Shown here in pieces: positions 32,799-41,316 of a stretch of DNA of 44,071 nt (positions are counted from its first letter, which is position 1; each line of letters begins with the position of its first letter). A model generated the notes under the pieces. It was not told the DNA's origin. It ran no database searches and was given only the letters and a program-made list of their open reading frames with translations. Where the stretch lies: NCBI GenBank assembly GCA_009846005.1, contig VXYL01000004.1:1-44071 (forward strand). Direction: 5' to 3'. The position numbers were made by a program, and so were the translations under genes. This stretch comes from Gammaproteobacteria bacterium (lineage in GTDB: Bacteria; Pseudomonadota; Gammaproteobacteria; Pseudomonadales; Azotimanducaceae).

Positions 32799-33029
32799 CT
32801 AGACCTTCTGGATGATCTGCTGCTGGACCTCGCTCAGGTCCTTAACGAGGGCCGACATCAGCGACATCTCCGCCTTGTACTTGGAGACCTCCATCTCCAG
32901 CTTGAACGCCGCCATCGGGTCGTTCGGGTCGTAGTGTTCCGTCAAGTCGCCAATCTTATCCTGCTCCGCCTTGAGATTCGCCCCCATGCTATTGGCGACC
33001 CCGCCGATCGAAAAGTCCGAACCAGCCAT
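32799..33029 (-). CDS. sctF: T3SS needle protein SctF
   Basis: A 76-residue two-helix protein with the pattern of YscF/PrgI/MxiH: a polar N-terminus, a first helix, the central turn DPNDPMAA and a second helix ending VKDLSEVQQQIIQKV. It polymerises into the extracellular needle. Length is typical (about 80-87). GGAGG 8 bases before the ATG is among the strongest ribosome sites in the window, matching the need for many copies. It follows the 412-residue unknown after 96 bases, and that leader holds a stem-loop. Confidence 0.9.
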   Translation of the reverse strand: MAGSDFSIGGVANSMGANLKAEQDKIGDLTEHYDPNDPMAAFKLEMEVSKYKAEMSLMSALVKDLSEVQQQIIQKV

Positions 33030-33081
33030 TTCTTCACCCTCCGGTTTCTCTGTCGTGTTCTACTGCCCATGTTCATCCAGT

Positions 33082-33099
33082 CGCGTTCTTGGAAACGCG
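33082..33099. promoter_or_regulatory. Stem-loop in the sctF leader
   Basis: CGCGTT (33082-33087) and AACGCG (33094-33099) make a perfect 6-base stem with a 6-base loop between the stop of the 412-residue gene and the sctF ribosome site, 53 bases ahead of the sctF start. No U-run follows on the minus strand, so a processing or mRNA-stabilising hairpin is more likely than a terminator. Confidence 0.35.
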
Positions 33100-33125
33100 G
33101 TTGACCGCGCACTACAGCCGCCTGG

Positions 33126-34364
33126 CTACCCCGAGCCCTCCGTACGCACGTGGTCGGCGATCAACGCCCGCGCCTGAACTTTCACCTCAGCATACGCAAC
33201 CAGTTGGTCCGCTTCAACGATCGACCGTCTGACCGCCTCGAGCATGCGTGTCGAGGCCATCAACTCCTCGCCGTGGCGTATCTTTCGCCGCGCACCGGCT
33301 TTCTTGAGCGCTTCCCCGTACCAGCGCCCTACCCGGTTGTCTATGACCCAGGCCGCGGTGTGCTCGTTGGTGCGCTTCGCGAGCGCCGCGCGGTCCGTGA
33401 CCGTCCCGGATTTCACCAGCCGGCGCATCGCCGAGGAGACCTTGCCGGGGAGTTTCGCGTTGCGGAGTTCTCGCAGCAGCTCGCCGCGGCCCGCGGGCGC
33501 GGTGCGAACCGGGGGCACCGCGACATCCGTCGTGGTCGGCGACGCGGTCGCAGGGGTGGTCGCCGGCCCGGTCGCCGCCGCAGTCGTCAACGTCGCCGGC
33601 GTGGTGGCGTCTGGTCCATCCGGCGGGCGCTGTCGCGGGAGCCCCGGCGACTCGGTTGACGCGGCCGTGGCGCCGGGGTCTTCGCCCGACCCCTCACTCG
33701 TTTGTGTACGTTCCAGGGCCTTTGCCGCGGCGTGCGCCTCGGCGGCGGCCTCCGCGCGCGTCGCCGCCCTTTGCGCGAGGAACCCGTCCACGACGCCATA
33801 GGTTATTGCCGAGGCCTCAGTGAAGCTGACCTTGCGTCGGCCGTCGCCGCCCGCTTGGTGGATCGCGCGATCGATCCGGCCCTCCAACGCTCTGCCCTCG
33901 TCCTCACTCGGCGCCTCCGCCAACTGCTCGCGCAACCGCTGTTCCACGCCGCGCGTCGCCATCCAAGCCGCCGTCGTTCGGTTTTCGCGCATCGCCGGCG
34001 TGGAACGCCCGTCGAGGTCCTCGATTACCTCCGCGATCCGCCGGGTCGTCAGCGGCTTGCCATTGAGCAGGTCGACAGTAAGCAATGCCTCGGCCCGGCT
34101 CACATCGCCACTGTCGTAGACCGGCGACTGGGCGATGGCGCGCAGGAACCGGTTGTGGGGCACGGCGCGCTCCGTCTCTGCCAGCGGATTAGGCGAGATC
34201 CGCTCGCGGATCCAGTCGACAGCACGGTTCATGAAGGTCTGCCGGCGCACCCTGAGCTCATCGCTCTTGGTGTCGAGAAGCACGCGACCATCGCGAATCT
34301 GGCCAAGGCTGCGAAACGCGGCAAGGCTCATGTCATGCAGCGGCGCACGGCAGTGCGCGTCCAT
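33126..34364 (-). CDS. Unrecognised 412-residue protein heading the needle operon
   Basis: No family recognised. It has no signal peptide or membrane helix. Two helical parts flank a disordered linker of Pro, Ala and Thr (about 221-292). Both parts carry one copy of a roughly 50-residue module: residues 102-151 and 307-356 align without gaps with 15 identical positions, centred on TAAW (131-134 and 336-339). As the first gene of the operon with sctF, sctG, sctI and others, behind a good promoter, it may be an exported substrate, effector or regulator. A CesT-type chaperone gene lies downstream. Two starts are possible, ATG 34364 or ATG 34331, neither with a clear ribosome site. Confidence 0.8.
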   Translation of the reverse strand: MDAHCRAPLHDMSLAAFRSLGQIRDGRVLLDTKSDELRVRRQTFMNRAVDWIRERISPNPLAETERAVPHNRFLRAIAQSPVYDSGDVSRAEALLTVDLLNGKPLTTRRIAEVIEDLDGRSTPAMRENRTTAAWMATRGVEQRLREQLAEAPSEDEGRALEGRIDRAIHQAGGDGRRKVSFTEASAITYGVVDGFLAQRAATRAEAAAEAHAAAKALERTQTSEGSGEDPGATAASTESPGLPRQRPPDGPDATTPATLTTAAATGPATTPATASPTTTDVAVPPVRTAPAGRGELLRELRNAKLPGKVSSAMRRLVKSGTVTDRAALAKRTNEHTAAWVIDNRVGRWYGEALKKAGARRKIRHGEELMASTRMLEAVRRSIVEADQLVAYAEVKVQARALIADHVRTEGSG

Positions 34365-34743
34365 TAAGGGAATACAGGCGGCGGACTATAGTGGCGGCGA
34401 CGAACTCGGTCAACGCCGTTGGCCGGAGGTCGAATCGTACCGAACCCGCACCGCCGCACGGCTGCCCAAGTGAAGCTACGGCGACACGCCATTCGTTGAC
34501 CTGGACGAGCCGTCCAGCCCCTCCCGCGGCCGTTGACGTCACCGGGCAGCGCCGCGAACAGAAACGCCGGTTCGGCCATGGTGTTTTGACCTCGTTAGCC
34601 GATTTAACGCCAGTTCGGTTCGAGAGGTTGGCAGCGAATCGCCCCAGCACTTCCATCCGACCACGGCGATGCCTGTAAACTAGGCTTCACAGACACCCAT
34701 CGAGCCCTGCACGATCCGCCTGCGGACAGGAGAGCCACGAACA
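34365..34743. promoter_or_regulatory. Divergent control region between the needle operon and the LuxR-type regulator
   Basis: This 379-base region holds no supported gene. It carries the minus-strand promoter listed separately. The 11-base dyad CAACG-C-CGTTG (34411-34421) overlaps the outer end of that -35, where an activator or repressor might bind. For the plus-strand regulator only a weak -10 (TAAACT, 34676-34681) without a matching -35 is visible. Three other TTGAC-type hexamers lie in the region on the plus strand but lack a -10 at proper distance. Confidence 0.5.
34385..34413 (-). promoter_or_regulatory. Sigma-70-type promoter of the needle operon
   Basis: On the minus strand TTGACC (34413-34408) and TATAGT (34390-34385) are separated by exactly 17 bases: five of six matches at both hexamers. 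Transcription should begin near 34378, 14 bases before the first ATG of the 412-residue gene or 47 before the second. This is the best promoter seen in the window. Confidence 0.65.
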
Positions 34744-37500
34744 ATGGACGACGACTTAGCGCCCGCGCCGGGCACCGGACGGCGTGCGCCCCAGCCGGAT
34801 TTGGTTCTCGACTCAGAAACGTTCCCGTCCTGGCTGCGCGAACACAAGGTCGAGATTCCCGACCCGGTGCCGGGATACGTCCAGCGCCCGGAACTCGAAC
34901 AGCGCTGTTCGCCCACGGGCCGCGAACTTACCGTCCTTCAAGCGCCCGGCGGGTTCGGCAAGACGGCACTGCTCGCCGCCTGCTGCCGACGGCTGCGCGA
35001 CGCCGACGTCCCGGTCGCCTGGCTCGAACTGGGCGACGCCGACGATCCCGCGGCGCTCGCCATGTACCTGGCGCTATCCTTCGAGCGTGCCGGGATCGCA
35101 ACGTTCGACGCCGTCACCGATGTCGCCGCACCCGCCGGGGAGCGCGAGTCCGATACGCAGGCGCAGTACCGCGCCAACCTGCTCATCCGCGCCATCCGCC
35201 ACGTCGAGGCACCGTGCATCCTCGCGCTGGACGAAGTCGAGCACCTGCGAAACCCCGAGGCGGTGGCACTCCTCAACGCATTCCTCGAGGCGGCACCACG
35301 CCAGTTGTCCATAGCGCTCGCCTTCCGCGAACGCCCGCCCGGCCTCGACATCGCCACGCGCCTGCTCGACGGTCGCGGCGGGACACTCACGGTCGAGGAC
35401 CTGCGCTTCTCCCGCGCCGACGTCGGCCGGTTCTTCGGCAGCCGCCTGTCACGCCGCGAACTCACGTCCATCGCGGATTACTCCGCGGGCTGGCCGATTG
35501 CGCTGACCATCCACCGCAATGCCCTCGGTGCGGGTGCCCCGCCAAGCGATCCCGTCACCGACGATGCCGCCGCCGCGTGGATCGACGCTCGCTTGCTGCG
35601 CGGTCTCGACGACGACGACCGCGAGTTTCTGCTGGACATCTCATTGTTCGACTGGATCGACCCGGAGCTCATCGATGAGGCCACCGGGCGCGCCAGCTCG
35701 CGGCGCCGAATCCGCACCATGGCACCGCTCGCCGGCCTGCTGCGGACGGCTGGCGGCGCAAACGCGGCGCAGCTTCACCCCCTCATCCGTGACCACTGCG
35801 CCGAACGCCGCTTCCGCGAGAATCCGCAACGCTACCGCGCCGTCCACGCCGCGATCGCCCGGGGCCTCTCGCGCCGTGACCATGTCGTCGAGGCACTGCG
35901 CCACGCCGCTGAGGCGGGCGATCCCGAACTGCTTGCCGACGTCGCTGCCAGCGCGGACCCGGTCGCCCTGTGGATCGGCCGCGGTTTCGATGCCCTGCAG
36001 CTTATGGACAACTACCTGACCGCTGACCTGGTTGCTGCACACCCGCGCCTTGCCCTCGTGCGCTGCCTCGTCCGCGCCCTGTCCGGCGATATGGAGGGAG
36101 CTCGCCGGGTCTACCAAGCCGCCGCCCCGGGTGACAGTTTCCGCAACGCCGACGTTCGCTCCATGGACCGCAACCATCTCCTGATCCTCGGCATTCTCCA
36201 CGTCCTCGGTTGTTCGCCGCTGGCGCACTTCAGCGAACTCGTCGACGTTGGTTCGGCGCTCGTGGCCGAGCCGGACCTCGACCCGATGGTGCGCGGCATG
36301 CTGCGCCAAGGGATGTGCCTTTCGCTCACCGACATGGCTGAGTTCGACCGCGCCACCACCGAGGCAGAGTACGCCCGCGCCGACCTAGGCCACCACACCC
36401 AGTACCTTTCGCCGCACCTCGACCTCCAACTCGGCATCGCCGCGATGGCCCAAGGCCACACAGCGGACGCCTCCGGCCGCTATCAAGCCGCACTCGCGCT
36501 CGCGCGCGAGGCGCACCTTGGGGACACCGGCACGGTCATGTTCGGCGAGATACTCGCAGCCGAACTCGAACTCGAGCGAAACGTGAGCGCACGCCCGCTC
36601 GCCTCGCCAACCGTCTCCACTCGCCTGCTCAGCGAATCCGGCGCATCGCACGACATATACGCCGCCAACGTCGGTGTCGCCGCCGAACTCGCGATCGCCA
36701 GCGGTGCGCCCGATCGAGCACTGGCAACCGTCCTCAGCGCCCGCGACTTCGCGCGCAGCACCGAACGCACGGCACTCGCCACGTTGCTATCCGCGATGCG
36801 GGTTTCGATCCTCGTAATCGCCGGCCGCGTGGAAGATGCGCGGCGCGCCTGGCATGGCGACGACTTGCCGGGCCGCGACGACGCCTGCCTCGACTTCGCT
36901 ATCTACCGCTGGCGGGAGGTCGAAGCGATGGCATGCGCGCGCCTGCGCCTTCTGATCGCCTGTGCCGACTTCAAGGCGGCGCGCGACCTCGCCAATCGCC
37001 TAGACATAGCAACCGCATCGCGCCGCCTTGTGCGAACACGGATGCGTGGGCTTGCGCTATCGATGCGCCTCGAATCTCTCGCCGGTTGTGTGGACCACGC
37101 CGCAGCGCATCTCCGGACTTACCTCGGCCTTTTCACCCGCGCCGACTACGCCCGCCCACTCGCCCGCGAACGCACAGTGGCCGTCCCCTTGCTGGGACAC
37201 GTCGCGGAAACTTGCACGGAAGAGACCGTCGCCACGGCCGCCCGGGACATCGGCGATGCGCTCGCCGCCGCCGCGTCGCCCTTCGCACCGACAATGCCGA
37301 CCCTCACGGCCCGCGAGCTCGATGTTCTTAAACGCCTCGAGCACCACGCCGACGGTCAGATCGCGAGGGATCTCAACCTCACCTATGATCGCGTCCGCTA
37401 CCAAGTACGCAGGCTTTTCGCCAAACTCGGCGCCCGCAGCCGCCTCGATGCCGTGCACCGGGCCCGGGCACTTGGCATCCTGCCCGAGCCCCCGCTCTGA
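34744..37500 (+). CDS. MalT-like large ATPase transcriptional regulator with LuxR HTH
   Basis: A 918-residue LAL (large ATP-binding LuxR) regulator. The STAND-type ATPase lies in the first 330 residues: Walker A APGGFGKT (67-74) and Walker B ILALDEVE (159-166). A long tetratricopeptide-like helical sensor part (about 340-840) follows. The LuxR-type helix-turn-helix is at about 854-912 (LTARELDVLKRLEHHADGQI, ARDLNLTYDRVRYQVRRLF). Such proteins activate transcription when a small inducer and ATP are bound. Divergent placement next to the needle operon promoter makes it the candidate master regulator of this T3SS. ATG at 34744 has GGAG about 11 bases upstream. Confidence 0.9.
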   Translation: MDDDLAPAPGTGRRAPQPDLVLDSETFPSWLREHKVEIPDPVPGYVQRPELEQRCSPTGRELTVLQAPGGFGKTALLAACCRRLRDADVPVAWLELGDADDPAALAMYLALSFERAGIATFDAVTDVAAPAGERESDTQAQYRANLLIRAIRHVEAPCILALDEVEHLRNPEAVALLNAFLEAAPRQLSIALAFRERPPGLDIATRLLDGRGGTLTVEDLRFSRADVGRFFGSRLSRRELTSIADYSAGWPIALTIHRNALGAGAPPSDPVTDDAAAAWIDARLLRGLDDDDREFLLDISLFDWIDPELIDEATGRASSRRRIRTMAPLAGLLRTAGGANAAQLHPLIRDHCAERRFRENPQRYRAVHAAIARGLSRRDHVVEALRHAAEAGDPELLADVAASADPVALWIGRGFDALQLMDNYLTADLVAAHPRLALVRCLVRALSGDMEGARRVYQAAAPGDSFRNADVRSMDRNHLLILGILHVLGCSPLAHFSELVDVGSALVAEPDLDPMVRGMLRQGMCLSLTDMAEFDRATTEAEYARADLGHHTQYLSPHLDLQLGIAAMAQGHTADASGRYQAALALAREAHLGDTGTVMFGEILAAELELERNVSARPLASPTVSTRLLSESGASHDIYAANVGVAAELAIASGAPDRALATVLSARDFARSTERTALATLLSAMRVSILVIAGRVEDARRAWHGDDLPGRDDACLDFAIYRWREVEAMACARLRLLIACADFKAARDLANRLDIATASRRLVRTRMRGLALSMRLESLAGCVDHAAAHLRTYLGLFTRADYARPLARERTVAVPLLGHVAETCTEETVATAARDIGDALAAAASPFAPTMPTLTARELDVLKRLEHHADGQIARDLNLTYDRVRYQVRRLFAKLGARSRLDAVHRARALGILPEPPL

Positions 37501-37777
37501 GGGGTTGAGCGTGTCGTCCACCAAATTCCCTAGCACCCACCACGGCGGCAACGGGTGGACACAGCAGATCCGGGCGCTGCGTCGCTGGGAACCCAGCCCG
37601 GGTACTACGCATCAATCGCCCGTTGTCCCGCGCGCGTGACAATCTTTACATTTTGTCTAAATATCTAATTTATTCACTTGTTTTTAAACGAGATTTAACC
37701 AAGATCATGGGGTGATCTTTCCCGAGCGGAACCGGCAGGAGTACGATTCCCCGCGGATCGGACCCTCGCCCTTGGCA
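37501..37777. other. Intergenic region with AT-rich island
   Basis: The 277 bases after the regulator gene contain an AT-rich patch at about 37636-37700 in otherwise GC-rich DNA. It is plausible as promoter or boundary sequence of the T3SS region. No hairpin-plus-T-run terminator, tRNA or direct repeat matching the left flank was found by eye. AGGAG near 37736 has no in-frame start at suitable distance. Confidence 0.45.
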
Positions 37778-38677
37778 ATGGGAGATTGCGTGCAGATGCG
37801 GAGCCGGGGCACAGGACGCACCGCGGCGGCCGGACCAAGCGTCGCCCAAGCGACGTGGCTCGACTCCCGTGGTGTGCCCGGGCCGTTCCAGCTTCTCGGT
37901 GTCGGATTCCGTACCGACGTCCATGAGTCCAGCGCCGGATTCATCGTTCGTATCGGCAAGTCTGCGGTCGATGGCAACACGTTCTCGACTGAGCGACGGC
38001 TGATGGACGTCGTACGAACCTGCGTCGACATCGAGATTCCACGACCGACGCTTGCCGAGGACAGCCTGGCGGCGTTTCCCTACGGCGTCATGGTCTACCC
38101 GAAACTCGCGGGGTCCCCGCCCACCGCGCCTTCCGGTGTCCTCGCGAGAGGTGTGGCGTCAGCCTTGCGACAACTCCACGCGATGGCCACCGCGACACCC
38201 GCGCCGGCGCAGGTCGTCGATGGCAACGCCCTTGCCGCCCTGGTTCGCTCAACGAGGCCCTACTTGACGGAGGCGCAACGGCGCGAAACGGGGCAGTGGC
38301 AGGTCGATCAGCGCAACTTCCTTGCGGCGAAACCGACCCGCTGCATGATCCATGGCGACTTTTGGCATGCCAACTGGCTCTGCACCAAGGACGGGCGGAC
38401 CATCACTGGCCTGCTTGACTTCGAACGCTGCGGGATAGGACTTCCCCACCAGGACCTCGCGCCGCTCAGGTACTTGGGCGAGGCCTTTCGCGCCGCTGCG
38501 CTCGATGCCTACTGCGAGGGGACAACTAGAGATCCGGCCTCGCTACTGCAGGAAGTCCGAATGTTCGACGCGTTGCGGGAACTGCAAGGGCTCGACTGGG
38601 CATTGCGCAATCCTGACGCCAACGAGGTTGACGATGCCGTCGAGAAGGTCGCAGAAGCGCTTGCCAACTACCGCTAG
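37778..38677 (+). CDS. Aminoglycoside-phosphotransferase-family (APH) kinase-like protein
   Basis: A 299-residue protein of the APH/choline-kinase fold. The catalytic loop MIHGDFWHANWL has His192, with Asp two residues later and Asn at 199. The metal-binding Asp is in GLLDFERCG (Asp214). The N-terminal lobe with VGFRTDVHES and FIVRIGKSA resembles the nucleotide loop and lysine strand. Substrate unknown: family members phosphorylate antibiotics, sugars, amines or macrolides. The start is uncertain; ATG 37778 is used, but ATG 37793 or a GTG at 37712 are also in frame. It follows the T3SS regulator on the same strand but is probably transcribed separately. Confidence 0.75.
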   Translation: MGDCVQMRSRGTGRTAAAGPSVAQATWLDSRGVPGPFQLLGVGFRTDVHESSAGFIVRIGKSAVDGNTFSTERRLMDVVRTCVDIEIPRPTLAEDSLAAFPYGVMVYPKLAGSPPTAPSGVLARGVASALRQLHAMATATPAPAQVVDGNALAALVRSTRPYLTEAQRRETGQWQVDQRNFLAAKPTRCMIHGDFWHANWLCTKDGRTITGLLDFERCGIGLPHQDLAPLRYLGEAFRAAALDAYCEGTTRDPASLLQEVRMFDALRELQGLDWALRNPDANEVDDAVEKVAEALANYR

Positions 38678-38686
38678 CCAAGCGCC

Positions 38687-39604
38687 TCAACGACCGGCAA
38701 CCTCGTGAATGAGCAGGTCCATTGCCCCGAACTTCTCGGCGTGCTCGCCTAGGGTGGCATCCGAAACGATGATCTCGTCGACGCCGACCTCCTCGAACCC
38801 GGCGACGATGTCCCGCAACTCGGCCGGCGAGCCGACGATTATGCGGCTGGGCGAGGGAGGCGGCTCGTTGCCACCGGAGTACGCAGCCCAGCGCGCTTCT
38901 GCCTCGACCTTGGTTCGACCGATGAACAGCAGAATCGCCGCCGAACGCTGGATCTCCCGCGGGTCGCGCCCCACCGCCGCGCAGTGCGCGTCGAGGATCG
39001 CGCCTTTCTGGGCCATCGTGGCGGCGTCGCCCCAATGGTTCCACTCGTCGGCGTACTTCGCGGTGATCTTCAAGGTGACCTTTTCACCACCCCCGCCGAT
39101 CAGCAGCGGGAGTGGCCGCTGCACTGGCTTTGGATCCAGCGTCGCGTCGGTGAGTTGATAGTAGCGACCGGCGAAGTTGCTGACCGGCCGGGTATAGAGC
39201 GACTTGATGACTTGGCATGCCTCGTCGAGCCGGGCTAAGCGCCCGGGCACGTCGCTGAACTCGATTCCATACTGGCGGTGCTCGTTTTCCTGCCATCCGG
39301 ACCCCAGGCCGAGCACCACGCGACCGCCCGTGATGTGGTCCAAGGACGCGGCCATCTTCGCAAGCACGGCGGGATGCCGGTAGGTATTGCCGGTCACCAT
39401 CGTGCCGACCCGTACACGGGGTACCCGGGCGCCAATCGCAGACAGCGTCGTCCACGCCTCCGGGAAGGGCCTCGGCGTGCTTCCCGCCGCCATGAAGTGG
39501 TCGGCAACCCAGACGCCATCCCATCCGGTTGCCTCCGCATGGCTACAGAGGTCTATCACCTCCGTATACGGCAACCACGGACATGGCCAAAAACCGAATC
39601 GCAT
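38687..39604 (-). CDS. LLM-class F420-dependent oxidoreductase
   Basis: A 305-residue luciferase-like TIM-barrel protein. Landmarks are the start MRFGFWPCPW, DGVWVADHFM near residues 29-38, GRVVLGLGSGWQENEHRQYG (the deazaflavin-contact segment) and LPLLIGGGGEK. It belongs to the group predicted to use F420. AGGAG lies 6 bases before the ATG. It is followed by the phosphotransferase convergently (9 bases between stops) and preceded by a VOC-family gene 35 bases upstream on the same strand, so those two may be co-transcribed in a small catabolic unit. Confidence 0.88.
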   Translation of the reverse strand: MRFGFWPCPWLPYTEVIDLCSHAEATGWDGVWVADHFMAAGSTPRPFPEAWTTLSAIGARVPRVRVGTMVTGNTYRHPAVLAKMAASLDHITGGRVVLGLGSGWQENEHRQYGIEFSDVPGRLARLDEACQVIKSLYTRPVSNFAGRYYQLTDATLDPKPVQRPLPLLIGGGGEKVTLKITAKYADEWNHWGDAATMAQKGAILDAHCAAVGRDPREIQRSAAILLFIGRTKVEAEARWAAYSGGNEPPPSPSRIIVGSPAELRDIVAGFEEVGVDEIIVSDATLGEHAEKFGAMDLLIHEVAGR

Positions 39605-39639
39605 GCTTATCTCCTGTAGTTCTCCTAACGGTCGCCGAC

Positions 39640-40104
39640 CTAGGTCTCCGGCGCCATCCCCTTGCCGCGCAACTCGTCGAGCGCGTCGGCGGTCTTGCGT
39701 AGGTGCGAAAGGCCCATGCCTCGCAGCACATGGTCCGCCTTGGTGTACTGGATCTTCGCATAGGTGGTGATCTCGACCCGGTTTCCCCAGGGGTCCAGGA
39801 AGTCCATGAAGGGGCCGTCCAGAAACTTGACGCCAAGATCCTCGAGCCGCCGCCGCGCGAGATCCTTGTCGTCCACCGCGATCCCGAAGTGCCGACGTTC
39901 GTCCGGGCCCTGGCGGCGTCCCCTCGCGAAGTTGATGAACTGGTCGCCGAAATAGACGAACGCCGCATTGTCGCTGCGGCGCGCGACATCGAAGTCGAGG
40001 AAGGCGCCGTAGAAATCGAGCGCGGCATCGATGTCGCCGACCTCCAGCGCGACGTGGTTGATTCCCACGGCACGGGCCCTTCGTGGCTCTGTCGCATCGT
40101 TCAT
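39640..40104 (-). CDS. VOC (glyoxalase/dioxygenase) superfamily protein
   Basis: A 154-residue vicinal-oxygen-chelate protein with two paired beta-alpha-beta modules. Candidate metal ligands are His17 (NHVALEVGDID), His72 (HFGIAVDD) and Glu111 (PWGNRVEITTY), at the usual positions, so it could be an active dioxygenase, lyase or isomerase. Substrate unknown. The ATG at 40104 follows a G-run 6-7 bases upstream. It lies ahead of the LLM gene in the same orientation. Confidence 0.85.
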   Translation of the reverse strand: MNDATEPRRARAVGINHVALEVGDIDAALDFYGAFLDFDVARRSDNAAFVYFGDQFINFARGRRQGPDERRHFGIAVDDKDLARRRLEDLGVKFLDGPFMDFLDPWGNRVEITTYAKIQYTKADHVLRGMGLSHLRKTADALDELRGKGMAPET

Positions 40105-40159
40105 CGCACTACCCCCCGTTGCAGCGGAGACTGAATGACTCGGTTGGACGCCGAGTAGA

Positions 40160-41167
40160 TCACAGGTCCCGCGCGACGCGGAACCCGATCACGACGTCGC
40201 GGCCACCGACTTTCACCCGCCGCCGAAGCCAGTTCGTCGGTGGCGGGCCGAAACCGCGGCTGGCGGCGCGAAGGTCGCGCGGCGTGACACCCGTCCGGAA
40301 GCCTTCGGCATCGCTGGCCCAATGGCCACCGCGCAGCACGTACCGGTTGCAGTTGCCGGAACGCCAGGCGCTGCCGTCCGCGGGGGCACCCACGTAGTTG
40401 GCGTTCCAGCAGTCCGCGCACCACTCGGCGACGTTGCCGAGCATGTCGTGAAGGCCGAATGGATTGGGCGGGTAGCTGCCCACCGCCACCGGCCTGCCGA
40501 CGAAGTATCGGCCGTAGTTGGCCTGGTCCTGGGACACGGAATCGCCGGTGTAGTAGGGAGTCGTCGTGCCCGCCCGCGCGGCATACTCCCACTCGGCCTC
40601 GCTCGGCAAGCGGTATCGCTCCCCGGTTTTCCCGGCGAGCCACGCCAAGTAGGGCTCGATGTCGTTAGGGTCAACGCGCGTCACCGGATACTGCGGATGA
40701 CCCCAATCGCGCCCGAAGAACCGGCGCTTCGGTCGATAGCCGTCGCACCCGCCGTCCTCGACGCAGGCTTCCCATTCGGCGAACGTTACCTCGTAGACGC
40801 CGAGTGCGAAGGCTTGCCGAATCGTTACCGGGTGTACCGGCCCTTCACCCGATCGCCTGCCCGGCTCCGAATCGGGCGAACCCATGACGAAAGTTCCCGG
40901 CGGCAGAACGACCATCTCGGGACACGCTGGGCAATCCCGAAAGCGGCTACCTGGGGTGTGGTCGGTGTTCAAGCGGTGGTCCTCCCGATTCTCGGCCAAC
41001 GCCGACGTCGAGAACACTGCTCCCGCCGTCAGTTGGATTGCCAGTGCAGCGGTCGCGACCAAACTGGCCGCATGGGTCGCCGCCACGCGCCGTTTCGAGC
41101 TGACGGCTGAACCCGCCGGGGACCAAGCGCTCCCGGAAATCCGGGCTGACGCGGCAGGTGAATGCAT
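40160..41167 (-). CDS. Exported SUMF1/formylglycine-generating-enzyme-domain protein
   Basis: A 335-residue secreted protein. A hydrophobic segment (AASLVATAALAIQLTAG, ending in TSALA) looks like a signal peptide. The SUMF1 fold follows: MVVLPPGTFVMGSPDSE, PVTRVDPNDIEPYLAWLAG, YRLPSEAEWEYAARAGTTT and MLGNVAEWCADCW to VIGFRVARDL. In true formylglycine-generating enzymes a Cys pair near RGGSxxC performs the chemistry; here the segment is LRGGHWASDAEGFR with no Cys, so sulfatase activation is unlikely. Function unknown; similar proteins act as oxidases of other kinds or as binding proteins. The start is uncertain; ATG 41167 is used and a GTG at 41086 would place the hydrophobic segment nearer the N-terminus. 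Confidence 0.83.
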   Translation of the reverse strand: MHSPAASARISGSAWSPAGSAVSSKRRVAATHAASLVATAALAIQLTAGAVFSTSALAENREDHRLNTDHTPGSRFRDCPACPEMVVLPPGTFVMGSPDSEPGRRSGEGPVHPVTIRQAFALGVYEVTFAEWEACVEDGGCDGYRPKRRFFGRDWGHPQYPVTRVDPNDIEPYLAWLAGKTGERYRLPSEAEWEYAARAGTTTPYYTGDSVSQDQANYGRYFVGRPVAVGSYPPNPFGLHDMLGNVAEWCADCWNANYVGAPADGSAWRSGNCNRYVLRGGHWASDAEGFRTGVTPRDLRAASRGFGPPPTNWLRRRVKVGGRDVVIGFRVARDL

Positions 41168-41316
41168 GTCGGGCCTCAATCGGCGTCGAAGGACTCCGAG
41201 CTTTGCCGCTTGAACCGACATCTGCAACCTGCAATGCCGAAGTGCCGGTGTTCGGGCCGATCAGTACTGCCGTACAGGACCAACGGTTCGAGAACCGCGG
41301 CGTTGGACCGAACGCG

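Noticed and set aside
7100-37711. Direct repeats flanking the T3SS block as attachment sites
   Set aside because: Comparison by eye of the two flanks showed no shared sequence; the island borders may lie elsewhere.
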